Of a stretch of DNA of 64,000 nt, positions 8,388 to 16,601 are shown piece by piece; positions within the stretch are counted from its first letter, which is position 1, and each line of letters starts with the position of its first letter. The notes beneath the pieces are model-generated. The model saw nothing but the letters and a program-made list of their open reading frames with translations, searched no databases and was not told the DNA's origin. A program made the translations under genes and the position numbers. Origin of the DNA: COMBO-56-21 sp963705355 (lineage in GTDB: Archaea; Thermoplasmatota; Thermoplasmata; UBA10834); assembly GCA_963705355.1 (NCBI GenBank), contig OY970070.1:1798001-1862000 (forward strand). The letters are read 5' to 3'.

Positions 8388-8858
8388 CTACACCTTCCTG
8401 CGCCACATGTAACCTATGGAGGGGTCGTCCCATTCGAGCCTGTACTCGTCCGGTTTCTTGTAGTTGTACAGTTCTGTGGGCGTGTTCACGACCCAGATGT
8501 CGTTGTCGTCGAGCGGCGTGAAGCCGTGGTAGACATACGGCGGGATCGCGATCAACTTCGGCTCCCTCTCAAAGGCTTCGACCTCTTGAACGATGCCTTT
8601 CGTCTTGGACTTCTCTCTGGAATCGTACAGACCGATTAGAGCGTTTCCTTTCAACGGGACGAAATGGTCCCATTGGAGCTTGTGATAGTGCCAGCCCTTG
8701 ACGACTCCCGGCTTGCATGTGGTGATGTAGGTCTGCCCGAACTTCCTGAACTCGGGCCAGTCGCTCCTGAAGATCTCCATGAGCCATCCGCGCTCGTCAA
8801 CGACCCGTTTTAGACTCCTGACGGTGACGCCGTCAACGGTTCCGAGTCTCATTGTCAT
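8388..8858 (-). CDS. rmlC: dTDP-4-dehydrorhamnose 3,5-epimerase-type cupin
   Basis: A cupin-fold epimerase of about 156 residues, the short archaeal form. It shows DERGWLMEIFRSDW early, the metal-free cupin core with PGVVKGWHYHKLQWDHF (catalytic His region) and IPPYVYHGF. It would epimerise C3 and C5 of dTDP-4-keto-6-deoxyglucose between RmlB and RmlD. A TATA-like GTTAATATG at 8886-8894 on the minus strand predicts a start near 8864, so the ATG at 8858 (or 8852) is used and the one at 8882 would be untranscribed. Its stop is directly followed in frame by rmlB. A second cupin of this type is at 18007-18471. Confidence 0.9.
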   Translation of the reverse strand: MTMRLGTVDGVTVRSLKRVVDERGWLMEIFRSDWPEFRKFGQTYITTCKPGVVKGWHYHKLQWDHFVPLKGNALIGLYDSREKSKTKGIVQEVEAFEREPKLIAIPPYVYHGFTPLDDNDIWVVNTPTELYNYKKPDEYRLEWDDPSIGYMWRRKV

Positions 8859-8938
8859 TGTATCAACCAAGAAAAGACTCACGTCATATTAACTTGTCTC
8901 TGAGCCTTTATGCTGTCCCTCCCGCTGCGTAGACGGCC

Positions 8939-9267
8939 TCAGTCCTTCGCGTCCAAATAAGCTAGGCCTGCATCGAAGTCCCAATAGAGTTCGATACGAT
9001 TTCTCTTCATGAATCCCCTTCCCAATAGGCTCAGGACGTGGGCTGTTCCCTGCCGCCTATGCCCCCAATCGTCAGTCTCGACCTCGGAAACTCATTCAAT
9101 CGCGCTCCGAGGGCCCTCGCATTGTCTTCCGATATTGTGATGTCCCAGGCGCCTGTGTCCACGAGGAAGTCGACTCTGTCTTTTGTGCCCTTCCTCAGCC
9201 AGTATGCTTGTGCTGTCACGAAAGGGGGCTCCTCCTCGGTGACGCACAAGGGGATTCTCAGCGGCAT
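8939..9267 (-). pseudogene. Retropepsin-like aspartyl protease, frameshifted and shortened
   Basis: The first 78 residues have a clear clan AA aspartic protease motif, DFLVDTGAWDITIS, followed by TIGGIGG, and then meet TGA at 9031. Just past this, in another frame, the sequence continues through LSLLGRGFMKR, RIELYWDFD and AYLDAKD to a TGA at 8939-8941, which matches the usual C-terminal end of these small proteases. The segment that normally lies between is absent, so the gene has an internal deletion plus frameshift near 9030-9045. The active-site Asp survives, so a short residual product is possible. It lies 12 nt downstream of the DUF5678-like gene, presumably one operon. Confidence 0.65.
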
Positions 9268-9279
9268 TCAGCGTGACCT

Positions 9280-9573
9280 CTAGTAGATCACGACGATGTC
9301 TTCCGGGCGCACAAAAAGAACATGGGTGCCAGAGAGTCCGATTCCGCCTGATTCAAGACGCTCAATAAGCTCGTCGTGGTCACTGTCGGAGTCGACGACT
9401 TGCTTATTCCTGACTGCTACCCACTTATTGATGTGCGTCCTGCGAAGGTCGTCAAGGTTGTCGTAAAACCAGAGTCGGTCGTTCGCGTAGTCCTCTATGC
9501 CTTTCTGGAACTCCTCGAATGTCATTCCCCATTTCTTGTCGTCCCAATTTGAAGAGCTCATCTCATCCACCAT
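9280..9573 (-). CDS. DUF5678-like small protein
   Basis: A 97-residue acidic protein. The C-terminal half (HINKWVAVRNKQVVD, then SHVLF-like FVRPEDIVV) resembles the small DUF5678 domain, in which a W-V-A segment is followed by a conserved D and an alternating strand pattern. The N-terminal half is charged and probably helical. Function is unknown. It stands directly upstream of the broken retropepsin-like gene, an arrangement suggesting a two-gene unit. ATG at 9573 and 9561 are both possible starts. Confidence 0.6.
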   Translation of the reverse strand: MVDEMSSSNWDDKKWGMTFEEFQKGIEDYANDRLWFYDNLDDLRRTHINKWVAVRNKQVVDSDSDHDELIERLESGGIGLSGTHVLFVRPEDIVVIY

Positions 9574-9658
9574 GTCATCAGAGGACGTGCCAGGCTAATC
9601 ACGCTGCGCACTACATGTAACTGGAGCTTTGTCTATTTCAGCCTTTGCGGGTATTTCA

Positions 9659-9676
9659 CGAAAAGGCTCTTAACCC
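9659..9676 (+). promoter_or_regulatory. BRE/TATA-like element for rmlD
   Basis: CGAAAAGGCTCTTAACCC reads as a purine-rich BRE followed by a TATA-like CTTAA. The predicted start near 9697 leaves a short leader before the GTG at 9716. Confidence 0.45.
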
Positions 9677-9715
9677 TCGAAGCGCTCCCTTGCCTTGTTC
9701 AAATCGAGGGTTCCA

Positions 9716-10621
9716 GTGTTCGAAAAGAAGAAGCTCCTGGTCATAGGCGCATCCGGCCTGCTGGGCAGCAAGCTCATGGTCCAAGCGGCGACCAAGTACG
9801 CGGTGTCCGGCAGCTACAACCCTGAAGTGGACGGCAAGAGTTCTTGGAGGCTCGAGCCGCTCGACATCGGCTCAAAGGAAGAGGTCGAGAGGCTATTCGA
9901 CAAGGCTAGGCCGGACGTCGCCATCCTATGCGCCGCAATGACGAATGTCGATGCATGCGAGACCAAGCCCTTGATGGCCAACAGGGTCAACGCCACGGGT
10001 CCCGAGCTCGTGGCAAGATCGTGCAAGAAGTTGGGTGTCAGGCTGATTCACATCTCCACGGACTATGTGTTCGACGGCGCCAAGATGAGGAGGTATACCG
10101 AGGATGACATCCCGAGGCCCATATCCGTCTACGGCTCGAGCAAGCTCGCAGGGGAGAGGGCAGTTCTCGCGACGCTCCCCAATGCCGTCGTCGCAAGGCC
10201 AGCAGTACTCTACGGCTGGAACCCGCTGGAGGACAAGGACAACTTCGTCACGTGGGTGATCAAGAAGATGAGGAAGGGTGAGAAGACCACCCTATTCGAA
10301 GATCAGTGGATTTCACCAACCTTCGCCGACGACTTATCGAAGACTCTTCTGGAATTGGCCGAGAGGGATTTGAAGGGCATCTGGCATGTCTCGGGTCCGG
10401 ATTGTCTGGACAGACCAACCTGCGGCAGGATGATTGCCAAGGCGTTTGGTCTTGACGAGGGTCTCGTCGTGCCTGCGCCGTCGGCCAGCGTTTCGTTGCC
10501 TGCAAAGAGGCCAAAGTACTCCTGCCTCGACGTCACCAAGGTTGAGAAGCTGCTCGGCAGGAAGACGATGTCCTTCGAGGACGGGCTGAAGTCGATGAAG
10601 ATCCAGGAGTCGAAGAGATGA
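9716..10621 (+). CDS. rmlD: dTDP-4-dehydrorhamnose reductase
   Basis: A roughly 301-residue SDR completing dTDP-L-rhamnose synthesis by reducing the 4-keto group. Motifs are LLVIGASGLLGSK at the N terminus, AAMTNVDACE, STDYVFDGAKMRRYTED, YGSSKLAGE (YxxxK) and RPAVLYGW. GTG at 9716 is chosen because GAGGGT lies just upstream and the upstream TTG at 9695 would fall close to the predicted transcription start. With rmlB and rmlC on the opposite strand and rmlA at 13499, the full dTDP-rhamnose set is present but split into separate transcription units. Confidence 0.93.
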   Translation: MFEKKKLLVIGASGLLGSKLMVQAATKYAVSGSYNPEVDGKSSWRLEPLDIGSKEEVERLFDKARPDVAILCAAMTNVDACETKPLMANRVNATGPELVARSCKKLGVRLIHISTDYVFDGAKMRRYTEDDIPRPISVYGSSKLAGERAVLATLPNAVVARPAVLYGWNPLEDKDNFVTWVIKKMRKGEKTTLFEDQWISPTFADDLSKTLLELAERDLKGIWHVSGPDCLDRPTCGRMIAKAFGLDEGLVVPAPSASVSLPAKRPKYSCLDVTKVEKLLGRKTMSFEDGLKSMKIQESKR

Positions 10622-10664
10622 TCATCCCAAGCGCGTATCCACGCTATCTGCTTGTTTCGGCTTT

Positions 10665-10853
10665 CTAGGGCATTCGATCCGAGAACAGCTTTCCGCCTTC
10701 GGCCCAGTTGTTTTTCGGGACCTCGTACATGATTATGGAGACGGCGTCGCGAGGGATGCCCTCTTTCTCGAAGACCTTCGTTATTCCGTCGGCGATCCTT
10801 CGCTTGAAGTCGTCGTCCCTGCCAGGCCATATGTTCACCGTTACGAGCGGCAT
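10665..10853 (-). CDS. 4-oxalocrotonate tautomerase family protein
   Basis: A 62-residue protein of the tautomerase superfamily. After removal of Met, Pro2 (MPLVTVNIWPGR) would be the catalytic base, and the subunit length is typical of the hexameric 4-OT type. The substrate is unknown; neighbours give no pathway clue. It is divergent from the SRPBCC gene at 11028 and probably unrelated to glycan synthesis. Confidence 0.85.
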   Translation of the reverse strand: MPLVTVNIWPGRDDDFKRRIADGITKVFEKEGIPRDAVSIIMYEVPKNNWAEGGKLFSDRMP

Positions 10854-11027
10854 TTGTCTATACCCCCTTCATCCGGCAATCCTCTGACGACGATAAGGTT
10901 CTTTCTGACTTCTCCCTCGTTGGGTCCTTGGGAAATTGAATCAAAGCGGCTGGTCCTCGTCTGGACTGGAAAGGTCGAAAGTAGATGTACTGATTCGGCC
11001 GATTGCTTCTGCGAGGAGATCGAGAGG

Positions 11028-11450
11028 ATGAAGACAAGGACGATTCGGCAGACCGTGTTCTTCAAGGTGACGCCGCATGATGTGTACGAGGCGCTCATGG
11101 ACCCACGCAAGCATGCGGAGTTCACGGGCGGCAAGGCAGTCATAAGCAGAAAGATCGGCGGGAGGATCAACATCTACGACGGCTACATCACGGGTGAGAA
11201 CGTCGAGCTCGTGCCGGACAAGAAGATCGTGCAGCTGTGGAAGCCCGATGGAGAGGATTGCTGGCCCTCGGACCACTATTCCAAAGCGACATTCGCATTG
11301 AAGGCAGAGGAGGGAGGTACCCGACTGGCCTTCACTCAGACTGGCGTCCCCGTTGACTGCGGGGACAGGTTCGACACTGGATGGAAGGAAAACTACTGGG
11401 TGCCGATGAAGGACATGCTTGAGTCCAGGACGAACCGCGTCCGAAAGTAG
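11028..11450 (+). CDS. SRPBCC/AHSA1-like domain protein
   Basis: A 140-residue START-like beta-grip protein. It begins IRQTVFFKVTPHDVYEALMD and has TGGKAVISRKIGG, VQLWKP and a C-terminal ENYWVPMKDML helix, the layout of the AHSA1 (activator of Hsp90 ATPase homologue) branch. Members bind small hydrophobic ligands; the ligand is not known. ATG at 11028 is used, with AGGAGATCGAGAGG upstream; in-frame sequence back to 10854 lacks domain similarity and holds the 5' region. Confidence 0.85.
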   Translation: MKTRTIRQTVFFKVTPHDVYEALMDPRKHAEFTGGKAVISRKIGGRINIYDGYITGENVELVPDKKIVQLWKPDGEDCWPSDHYSKATFALKAEEGGTRLAFTQTGVPVDCGDRFDTGWKENYWVPMKDMLESRTNRVRK

Positions 11451-11455
11451 ACCCA

Positions 11456-12511
11456 TCATCCTTCTTGACGAGACTTGCTCTTCCATCTGACCAGAACGAC
11501 GGCAATTGTCATGAATCCCACAATCGGGACAAGCAAGCCGGGGAACTCGGGGACAGCAGGGAAGGTATCTATGAGGAATATGTCATTCGTGTCGTTCAGT
11601 ACTTTATCCAGCGGCAACCAGTAAGGGTCGAACGTGCCTCCCGGTCCCTGGGTCGCATTCATGGGCAGGATGCCGGCGTCGTTGTACTCAGGCCACGGGT
11701 CGTAAATGAGGCACATGTCATCGCTGGTGTCCAAGGGCGTGTCGCTGTCGTTCCATCCCGCTATGACCTTCGCGTGGCCCATGTCAGCCTTGTATGTCAG
11801 GCTTGGATACGATGCAGATTGGTTCGCTGGCCAGCCGTCGCGATCTAGCCAAAGGACAGGATAGCCAAGCGCGATGTATTGTGCAAGTACTGGCACTGTC
11901 AGGGGGTTGGTCGAGTTGTGCTCTATGTAGCCGACAATTCCCAAAGACCACTGGAAAGAAGTCTGAACCTCCTTGGCCCAGCCTCCGGTGCCGTCAAACA
12001 TGCCGACGCCATGGGTTTGGAGGATGCCGTCTCCGAGAGTCTCCCCGAGGGTCGACTTCCCGTTGTCGTAGATCTGGTCCTGGACTATGAAATTGCCGGC
12101 TTGGCCTCTGTAGACTGCGATCATAGATATGCAGGCTGGAACGCAGTAACATGAACAGTGTGGGCAGTCATCCGCTGTGCCGTAGATTCCGTCTGCGCCT
12201 TTTGCGTCGTTCCACGCATGAGGTCCCGGGATGCAGACTGGTCCGGGTGCGACACATTGCATGATGGAGTCCTTGTGCTGGCAATTCAGCACTAGAGGCC
12301 AAGTGAGCGTTGATTCAATCCTGCTGGGCGTGGACACTCTCCCGTGCTCGGGAACATAGCTGGCAAGGGCGAATGCGATTCCAGAGGTGACGAGCAGGAC
12401 GACCAATGCGATTGCAAGGAGCCTCAGATTCTGCCCGCGCCCCGCCTCCCGATTGTGAGATTTCGTTCTACTTCGCTCGCTTCCGGTAAGCCCGAATCTA
12501 TCTTCGCTCAT
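11456..12511 (-). CDS. Exported C39-like cysteine peptidase with PEF-CTERM-like tail
   Basis: A 351-residue exported protein. A membrane/signal segment lies at about residues 28-50 (LLAIALVVLLVTSGIAFA). The body resembles a C39-like papain-fold peptidase: a cysteine after CSCYCVPACISM, then MGHAKVIAGWN with the histidine and IYDPW with the aspartate. The C terminus reads VPEFPGLLVPIVGF, a hydrophobic helix and a basic tail, matching the archaeal PEF-CTERM signal that an archaeosortase would process to anchor the protein. Cysteine-rich segments and NxS/T sequons suggest a disulfide-bonded, N-glycosylated surface enzyme. No archaeosortase is in the window. Confidence 0.75.
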   Translation of the reverse strand: MSEDRFGLTGSERSRTKSHNREAGRGQNLRLLAIALVVLLVTSGIAFALASYVPEHGRVSTPSRIESTLTWPLVLNCQHKDSIMQCVAPGPVCIPGPHAWNDAKGADGIYGTADDCPHCSCYCVPACISMIAVYRGQAGNFIVQDQIYDNGKSTLGETLGDGILQTHGVGMFDGTGGWAKEVQTSFQWSLGIVGYIEHNSTNPLTVPVLAQYIALGYPVLWLDRDGWPANQSASYPSLTYKADMGHAKVIAGWNDSDTPLDTSDDMCLIYDPWPEYNDAGILPMNATQGPGGTFDPYWLPLDKVLNDTNDIFLIDTFPAVPEFPGLLVPIVGFMTIAVVLVRWKSKSRQEG

Positions 12512-12593
12512 CTATTGCCACCCAGCTCGAAAAAGCGCATGGATGTGCGCAATACTTAAGACTGACGAGATTGAAAGCCAGCAGTTTCAATTG

Positions 12594-13346
12594 TCATCGG
12601 CGGCATCTTAGTACCAGAATGACCACCAAGAAAACGATCATAGTCGCTGGGAGCAGTTCGAATTCCGGCACCTGGGCATTGGCAACGGGCTGATACACAG
12701 CCAGACAGAATCTCGCGCCAGATATCGTGACGTTATTCGGATGCTCTATCAGAATGCCATCGTTCGGGGTCCAGCTCCCGTTCCTCCAGTCCTGCACCAT
12801 CAGATCTGTCCCGCTGTAGACGGAATGATTGCCACAGTTGATGTATGTCGTCGTCTGGCCGTTGAGAACCACCAGTCGTTGGCCGTGATAGAAAACATTG
12901 CTTATGAGTTTCCCGTTTCCTTCTTTGAGCGTGATCGATGCGTTCGATCCGCTGGCATTCAGAAGGATGCCGGAACCTGCGTAGTAGATCAAGCGATACT
13001 GAGTGTCGCCTCTGAAGTCGCCAAATTTGATGCTGGCAAAGTTGACGGGCAGCTGGGTTAAATCGAAAAAGAAGACGGTCCCGTTGGCGCTCGGAATCAC
13101 GGAGGTGTGTGTGAGCGAGTAGACTCTGAACTCGTAGCTGTTGTTTGCTGGAGATGGCGCTATGGTCTCCCTGCTTGTGTCGTTTCCCTTGCTCGGAACG
13201 GGATGGAACAGCAAGACGAGTGAAAATGCTAAGGCGAGAACTGATACTGCAATCAGAGCGCGATTCTTGTGTTTAGGGGCTGTCCTAGATAATGGCGAAT
13301 AGAGGTCGGCAATGAAGCCGCGGTTCGACGATATGCTATGGACCAC
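12594..13346 (-). CDS. Exported protein with VPEF C-terminal anchor, function unknown
   Basis: A 250-residue protein with an N-terminal hydrophobic segment at about 29-48 (ALIAVSVLALAFSLVLLF) and a C-terminal VPEF motif followed by a hydrophobic helix and CRR, like the neighbouring peptidase. The external region is beta-rich with many NxS/T sites (for example NNSYEF, NASGSNAS, NVTISG) and no recognised domain. Start appears to be GTG at 13346. Shared tail and adjacency suggest both are anchored by the same sorting machinery and may work together at the cell surface; this is inference. Confidence 0.65.
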   Translation of the reverse strand: MVHSISSNRGFIADLYSPLSRTAPKHKNRALIAVSVLALAFSLVLLFHPVPSKGNDTSRETIAPSPANNSYEFRVYSLTHTSVIPSANGTVFFFDLTQLPVNFASIKFGDFRGDTQYRLIYYAGSGILLNASGSNASITLKEGNGKLISNVFYHGQRLVVLNGQTTTYINCGNHSVYSGTDLMVQDWRNGSWTPNDGILIEHPNNVTISGARFCLAVYQPVANAQVPEFELLPATMIVFLVVILVLRCRR

Positions 13347-13445
13347 ATGGTCTCACTCTGCGGTCCGACTACAAAGGTGATAATGACGTGGTTATCAGCC
13401 TATCATTATCGATATAAGAAAAGGCAAGCGTCCGACCGCGAGAAG

Positions 13446-13456
13446 CCCTTAAATAG
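13446..13456 (+). promoter_or_regulatory. TATA box for rmlA
   Basis: CCCTTAAATAG lies about 48 nt before the rmlA ATG, predicting a start near 13477. AAAAGGG at 13485-13491 is a plausible ribosome binding site. Confidence 0.5.
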
Positions 13457-13498
13457 CCCCATGGTGCCTTTCGAGCACGGATTCAAAAGGGATAGCCC

Positions 13499-14575
13499 AT
13501 GAAGGGACTGGTTCTCTCAGGCGGTTATGGCACTCGCCTCCGCCCCCTGACGCACACGGGCCCGAAGCAGCTGATACCCATCGCGAACAAGCCGAACATA
13601 CTGTACTGCATCGAGGACCTTCGTGATGCGGGGATAACCGATATCGGGATCATCCTTGGCACCGTTATGCCGGAGAAGGTCCAGGAGTTCCTCGGGGACG
13701 GGTCCAAGTACGGCGTGAAGCTGACATACATAATCCAAGGGGAGCCGAAGGGGATAGCCCATGCGGTGAACTGCGCCAAGGAGTTCATGGGCGATTCTGA
13801 ATTTGTCGTTTATTTGGGAGATAACCTGCTCAAGAACGGGATCAAGGCGATCCCGAAGAAGATGAAGGATGAGAAGGCCGACTGCGTCATCTCTCTGATG
13901 CCCGTGAAGGAGCCGCAACGGTATGGGATCGCGGAGCTGAGTCCAGACGGAAAGAAGGTCCTCAGGACGGTTGAGAAGCCGAAGGAGCCGAGGTCGAACC
14001 TGGCGGTCATCGGAGTCTACGCGTTCAATCCGACGTTCTTCAAGGTGTATCCGAAGCTGAAGCCGTCCTGGAGGGACGAGATGGAAATAACCGATGCCAT
14101 CTCGCTGTTGATTGATTTGGGGTACAAGGTCGTGCCGCACCATGTTGAGGGCTGGTGGAAGGACACGGGGAAGCCTGAGGATATCCTCGAGGCGAATCAC
14201 CTGATACTCGATGGAATTGATTCTGAGAACCTTGGGAAGGTCGAGGATGGGGCGACGATCGTCGGAAGAGTGAAGATAGGGCGGGGGACGGTCATCTTCG
14301 GGAAATCGGTCGTCAGGGGACCGGCAGTAATCGGGGAGAACTGCAAAATCGGGCCGAGTGCTTATGTCGGTCCTTACACCGCGATAGGCGATCGCTGTAC
14401 GCTCACGATGGCTGAAGTGGACGATTCGATCGTCATGGATGACACTGTGATAGATGTCGAGAGGAAGCTTGTTAGGAGCATGGTGGGGAAGGGCACAAAG
14501 ATCTTGAACTCGAACGGGCTCCTGCCGAAAGGTCAGAGGCTCGTGGTCGGCGAGAACACGACGATTTACCTTTAG
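13499..14575 (+). CDS. rmlA: Glucose-1-phosphate thymidylyltransferase (archaeal long form)
   Basis: A 358-residue sugar-phosphate nucleotidylyltransferase. The N-terminal Rossmann-like domain has LSGGYGTRLRPLTHTGPKQL, GDNLLKNG and EGWWKDTGKPEDILEAN. The C-terminal quarter is a left-handed beta-helix (VGRVKIGRGTVIFG, AVIGENCKIGPSAYVGP) ending GLLPKGQRLVVGENTTIYL. It makes dTDP-glucose for RmlB. Orphan copies of its 3' end occur at 22632-22745 and 25038-25166 on the same strand, so this gene looks like the anchor of a repeatedly interrupted segment. It stands alone as a transcription unit, followed by the CDP-dideoxyhexose operon. Confidence 0.93.
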   Translation: MKGLVLSGGYGTRLRPLTHTGPKQLIPIANKPNILYCIEDLRDAGITDIGIILGTVMPEKVQEFLGDGSKYGVKLTYIIQGEPKGIAHAVNCAKEFMGDSEFVVYLGDNLLKNGIKAIPKKMKDEKADCVISLMPVKEPQRYGIAELSPDGKKVLRTVEKPKEPRSNLAVIGVYAFNPTFFKVYPKLKPSWRDEMEITDAISLLIDLGYKVVPHHVEGWWKDTGKPEDILEANHLILDGIDSENLGKVEDGATIVGRVKIGRGTVIFGKSVVRGPAVIGENCKIGPSAYVGPYTAIGDRCTLTMAEVDDSIVMDDTVIDVERKLVRSMVGKGTKILNSNGLLPKGQRLVVGENTTIYL

Positions 14576-14626
14576 TCAGATGGAGACCATCTTCTTCTCG
14601 TTTCTCTCCGTCTGGCGCCAAAGCAG

Positions 14627-14634
14627 TTTTATAT
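14627..14634 (+). promoter_or_regulatory. TATA box for the rfbFGH operon
   Basis: TTTTATAT at this position sits about 43 nt before the rfbF ATG at 14673 and predicts a start around 14657, which rules out the upstream in-frame ATG at 14580. Confidence 0.6.
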
Positions 14635-14672
14635 CGAAACGCTTCTTTTGTATTTCAGCAGAGCAGGTCAGA

Positions 14673-15446
14673 ATGAAAGTCGTGATTCTAGCAGGAGGTT
14701 TAGGTTCAAGGATCAGCGAGGAAAGTGTGGTCCGACCCAAACCCATGATCGAGATCGGTGGCAAGCCCATTCTGTGGCACATAATGAAAATCTATTCACA
14801 CTTCGGGTTCACGGACTTCGTCATCTGCCTTGGTTACAAAGGCTACATGATTAGTGAGTATTTCGCGCATTATAATTTGTACATGTCCGATTTGACTGTG
14901 AACTTGAGGAACAATGACCTTGAGATACACCGTAGCTCCTCGGAGCCCTGGAAGGTGACGTTGATCGACACCGGTGAGAACACTATGACCGGGGGACGAA
15001 TCAAGCGCATCCAGCCCTACGTGGGGAACGAGACTTTCATGCTCACGTATGGCGACGGCTTGGCAGATATCGATCTCAGAATGCTGCTAGAATTCCACCG
15101 CTCTCACGGCAAAACGGTTACGCTGACGGCGGTCAAACCCCCAGGACGATTCGGGTTGTTGAACCTGGAAGGACAAGACCGGGTGCGCACCTTTACCGAG
15201 AAGCCGGCAGGGGACGGTGGTTATATGAACGGTGGTTTCTTCGTCTGCGAACCGAAGGTGTTTGATTATCTGGCCGGAGACGCAACCATCTGGGAGAGAG
15301 ATCCGCTGGAGAGACTGGCCAAGGACGGCGAGTTGATGGCTTACAAGCACGACTCCTTCTGGGCCGCTCTTGATACGCTGAGAGACAAGAATCAACTGGA
15401 ATCACTTTGGAACAGCGGCAAAGCCCCTTGGAGGGTATGGGGTTGA
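14673..15446 (+). CDS. rfbF: Glucose-1-phosphate cytidylyltransferase
   Basis: A 257-residue enzyme, full length for the family, making CDP-glucose from CTP and glucose-1-phosphate. Motifs are LAGGLGSRISEESVVRPKPM, IEIGGKPILWHIM, YGDGLADIDLR, PPGRFGLL and GGYMNGGFFV. First step of the CDP-3,6-dideoxyhexose pathway, and the next two enzymes follow directly, overlapping by 10 nt with rfbG. ATG at 14673 fits both the TATA box and homology. Confidence 0.95.
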   Translation: MKVVILAGGLGSRISEESVVRPKPMIEIGGKPILWHIMKIYSHFGFTDFVICLGYKGYMISEYFAHYNLYMSDLTVNLRNNDLEIHRSSSEPWKVTLIDTGENTMTGGRIKRIQPYVGNETFMLTYGDGLADIDLRMLLEFHRSHGKTVTLTAVKPPGRFGLLNLEGQDRVRTFTEKPAGDGGYMNGGFFVCEPKVFDYLAGDATIWERDPLERLAKDGELMAYKHDSFWAALDTLRDKNQLESLWNSGKAPWRVWG

Positions 15447-16558
15447 ATGGGAAGGATTTGGGAAAGGCCATCGATCTTCTCAAAGGCAGGAAAGTACTGG
15501 TCACTGGCAACACTGGCTTCATGGGTAGTTGGCTCTCTGCTTGGCTTCTCTCTTTAAAAGCCAAGGTGACGGGATATGCGTTGGATCCACCCACCGACCC
15601 TTCTATGTTCGAAGTCATCGGTCTGAAGGAGCGAATGACATGGGAGCGGGGGGACATAAACGACCTGGAGCATCTGAAAGATGCGATGCAGCGGTCTGGC
15701 GCAGAGGTGGTGTTTCACCTGGCAGCGCAACCGCTGGTCAGGAGATCCTATTCGGAGCCGATCCTCACTTTTGACACCAATGTCGTGGGCACGGCAAAGG
15801 TGCTCGAGTCGGTCCGGCGAACGCCCTCGGTCAAGGCCTGTGTCTGCATCACCAGTGACAAGTGCTATGAGAACCGGGAATGGGTTCATGGATATAGAGA
15901 GAATGATCCCATGGGAGGGAGGGACCCCTATAGTGCCAGCAAAGGGGCTGCGGAGCTCATAATCGCCTCATACCGAGATTCTTTCTTCAGCCCAGGAAGC
16001 GATGGCAAGCGCCCTGTAGGAGTAGCTTCGGCGCGGGCAGGGAATGTTATTGGAGGAGGAGATTGGGCAGAGGATAGAATAGTGCCGGATTGCATGCGTG
16101 CCCTGGGTGCTGGGAGTTCGATTCAAGTAAGAAATCCCGCTGCCGTCCGTCCTTGGCAGCACGTCCTAGAACCATTGGCCGGCTATCTACTGCTAGCTTC
16201 CAGACTGCTCACGGATCCTGATCATCATTCATCTGCCTGGAACTTCGGGCCAAGAGCGGAGGATCATGTGCCTGTGATGCAGCTGGTACAACTCATTCTG
16301 AACCAGTGGGGAGAAGGAAAGACGGAGATTCTGTCAAGCACGAATCAACCACACGAGGCTGGCACCCTGCGGTTGGATTGCACCAAGGCGCAAACCGATT
16401 TGGGCTGGTACTCTGTGTTGACCTTAAAAGAGAGCGTCAGGATGACTGTGGAATGGTATAAGGAGTACCAGAAAGAACCGTCCGGATTGTGGGACACAAC
16501 GCTAAGACAGATCGATGAGTACCTGCGGAAGGCTCAACGCTCAGACTCCGGGGGATGA
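15437..16558 (+). CDS. rfbG: CDP-glucose 4,6-dehydratase
   Basis: A roughly 373-residue SDR converting CDP-glucose to CDP-4-keto-6-deoxyglucose. It shows VLVTGNTGFMGSWLSAWLL, FHLAAQPLVRRSY, the family signature TSDKCYENREW and DPYSASKGAAEL (YxxxK). The start at ATG 15437 overlaps the end of rfbF and has GGAGGGT upstream; an ATG at 15407 lies further inside rfbF. Clearly part of the rfbFGH operon. Confidence 0.95.
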   Translation: MGLNGKDLGKAIDLLKGRKVLVTGNTGFMGSWLSAWLLSLKAKVTGYALDPPTDPSMFEVIGLKERMTWERGDINDLEHLKDAMQRSGAEVVFHLAAQPLVRRSYSEPILTFDTNVVGTAKVLESVRRTPSVKACVCITSDKCYENREWVHGYRENDPMGGRDPYSASKGAAELIIASYRDSFFSPGSDGKRPVGVASARAGNVIGGGDWAEDRIVPDCMRALGAGSSIQVRNPAAVRPWQHVLEPLAGYLLLASRLLTDPDHHSSAWNFGPRAEDHVPVMQLVQLILNQWGEGKTEILSSTNQPHEAGTLRLDCTKAQTDLGWYSVLTLKESVRMTVEWYKEYQKEPSGLWDTTLRQIDEYLRKAQRSDSGG

Positions 16559-16601
16559 AGACATACCGAGGAAAAAAAAGCTTACCAGCGTAGCTGGTGG
16601 T

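Noticed and set aside
8388..8390. TAG between rmlC and rmlB read as pyrrolysine, giving a fusion protein
   Set aside because: Both halves are full length for their families and a ribosome binding site precedes the second; no Pyl genes are visible. Kept only as a remote option.
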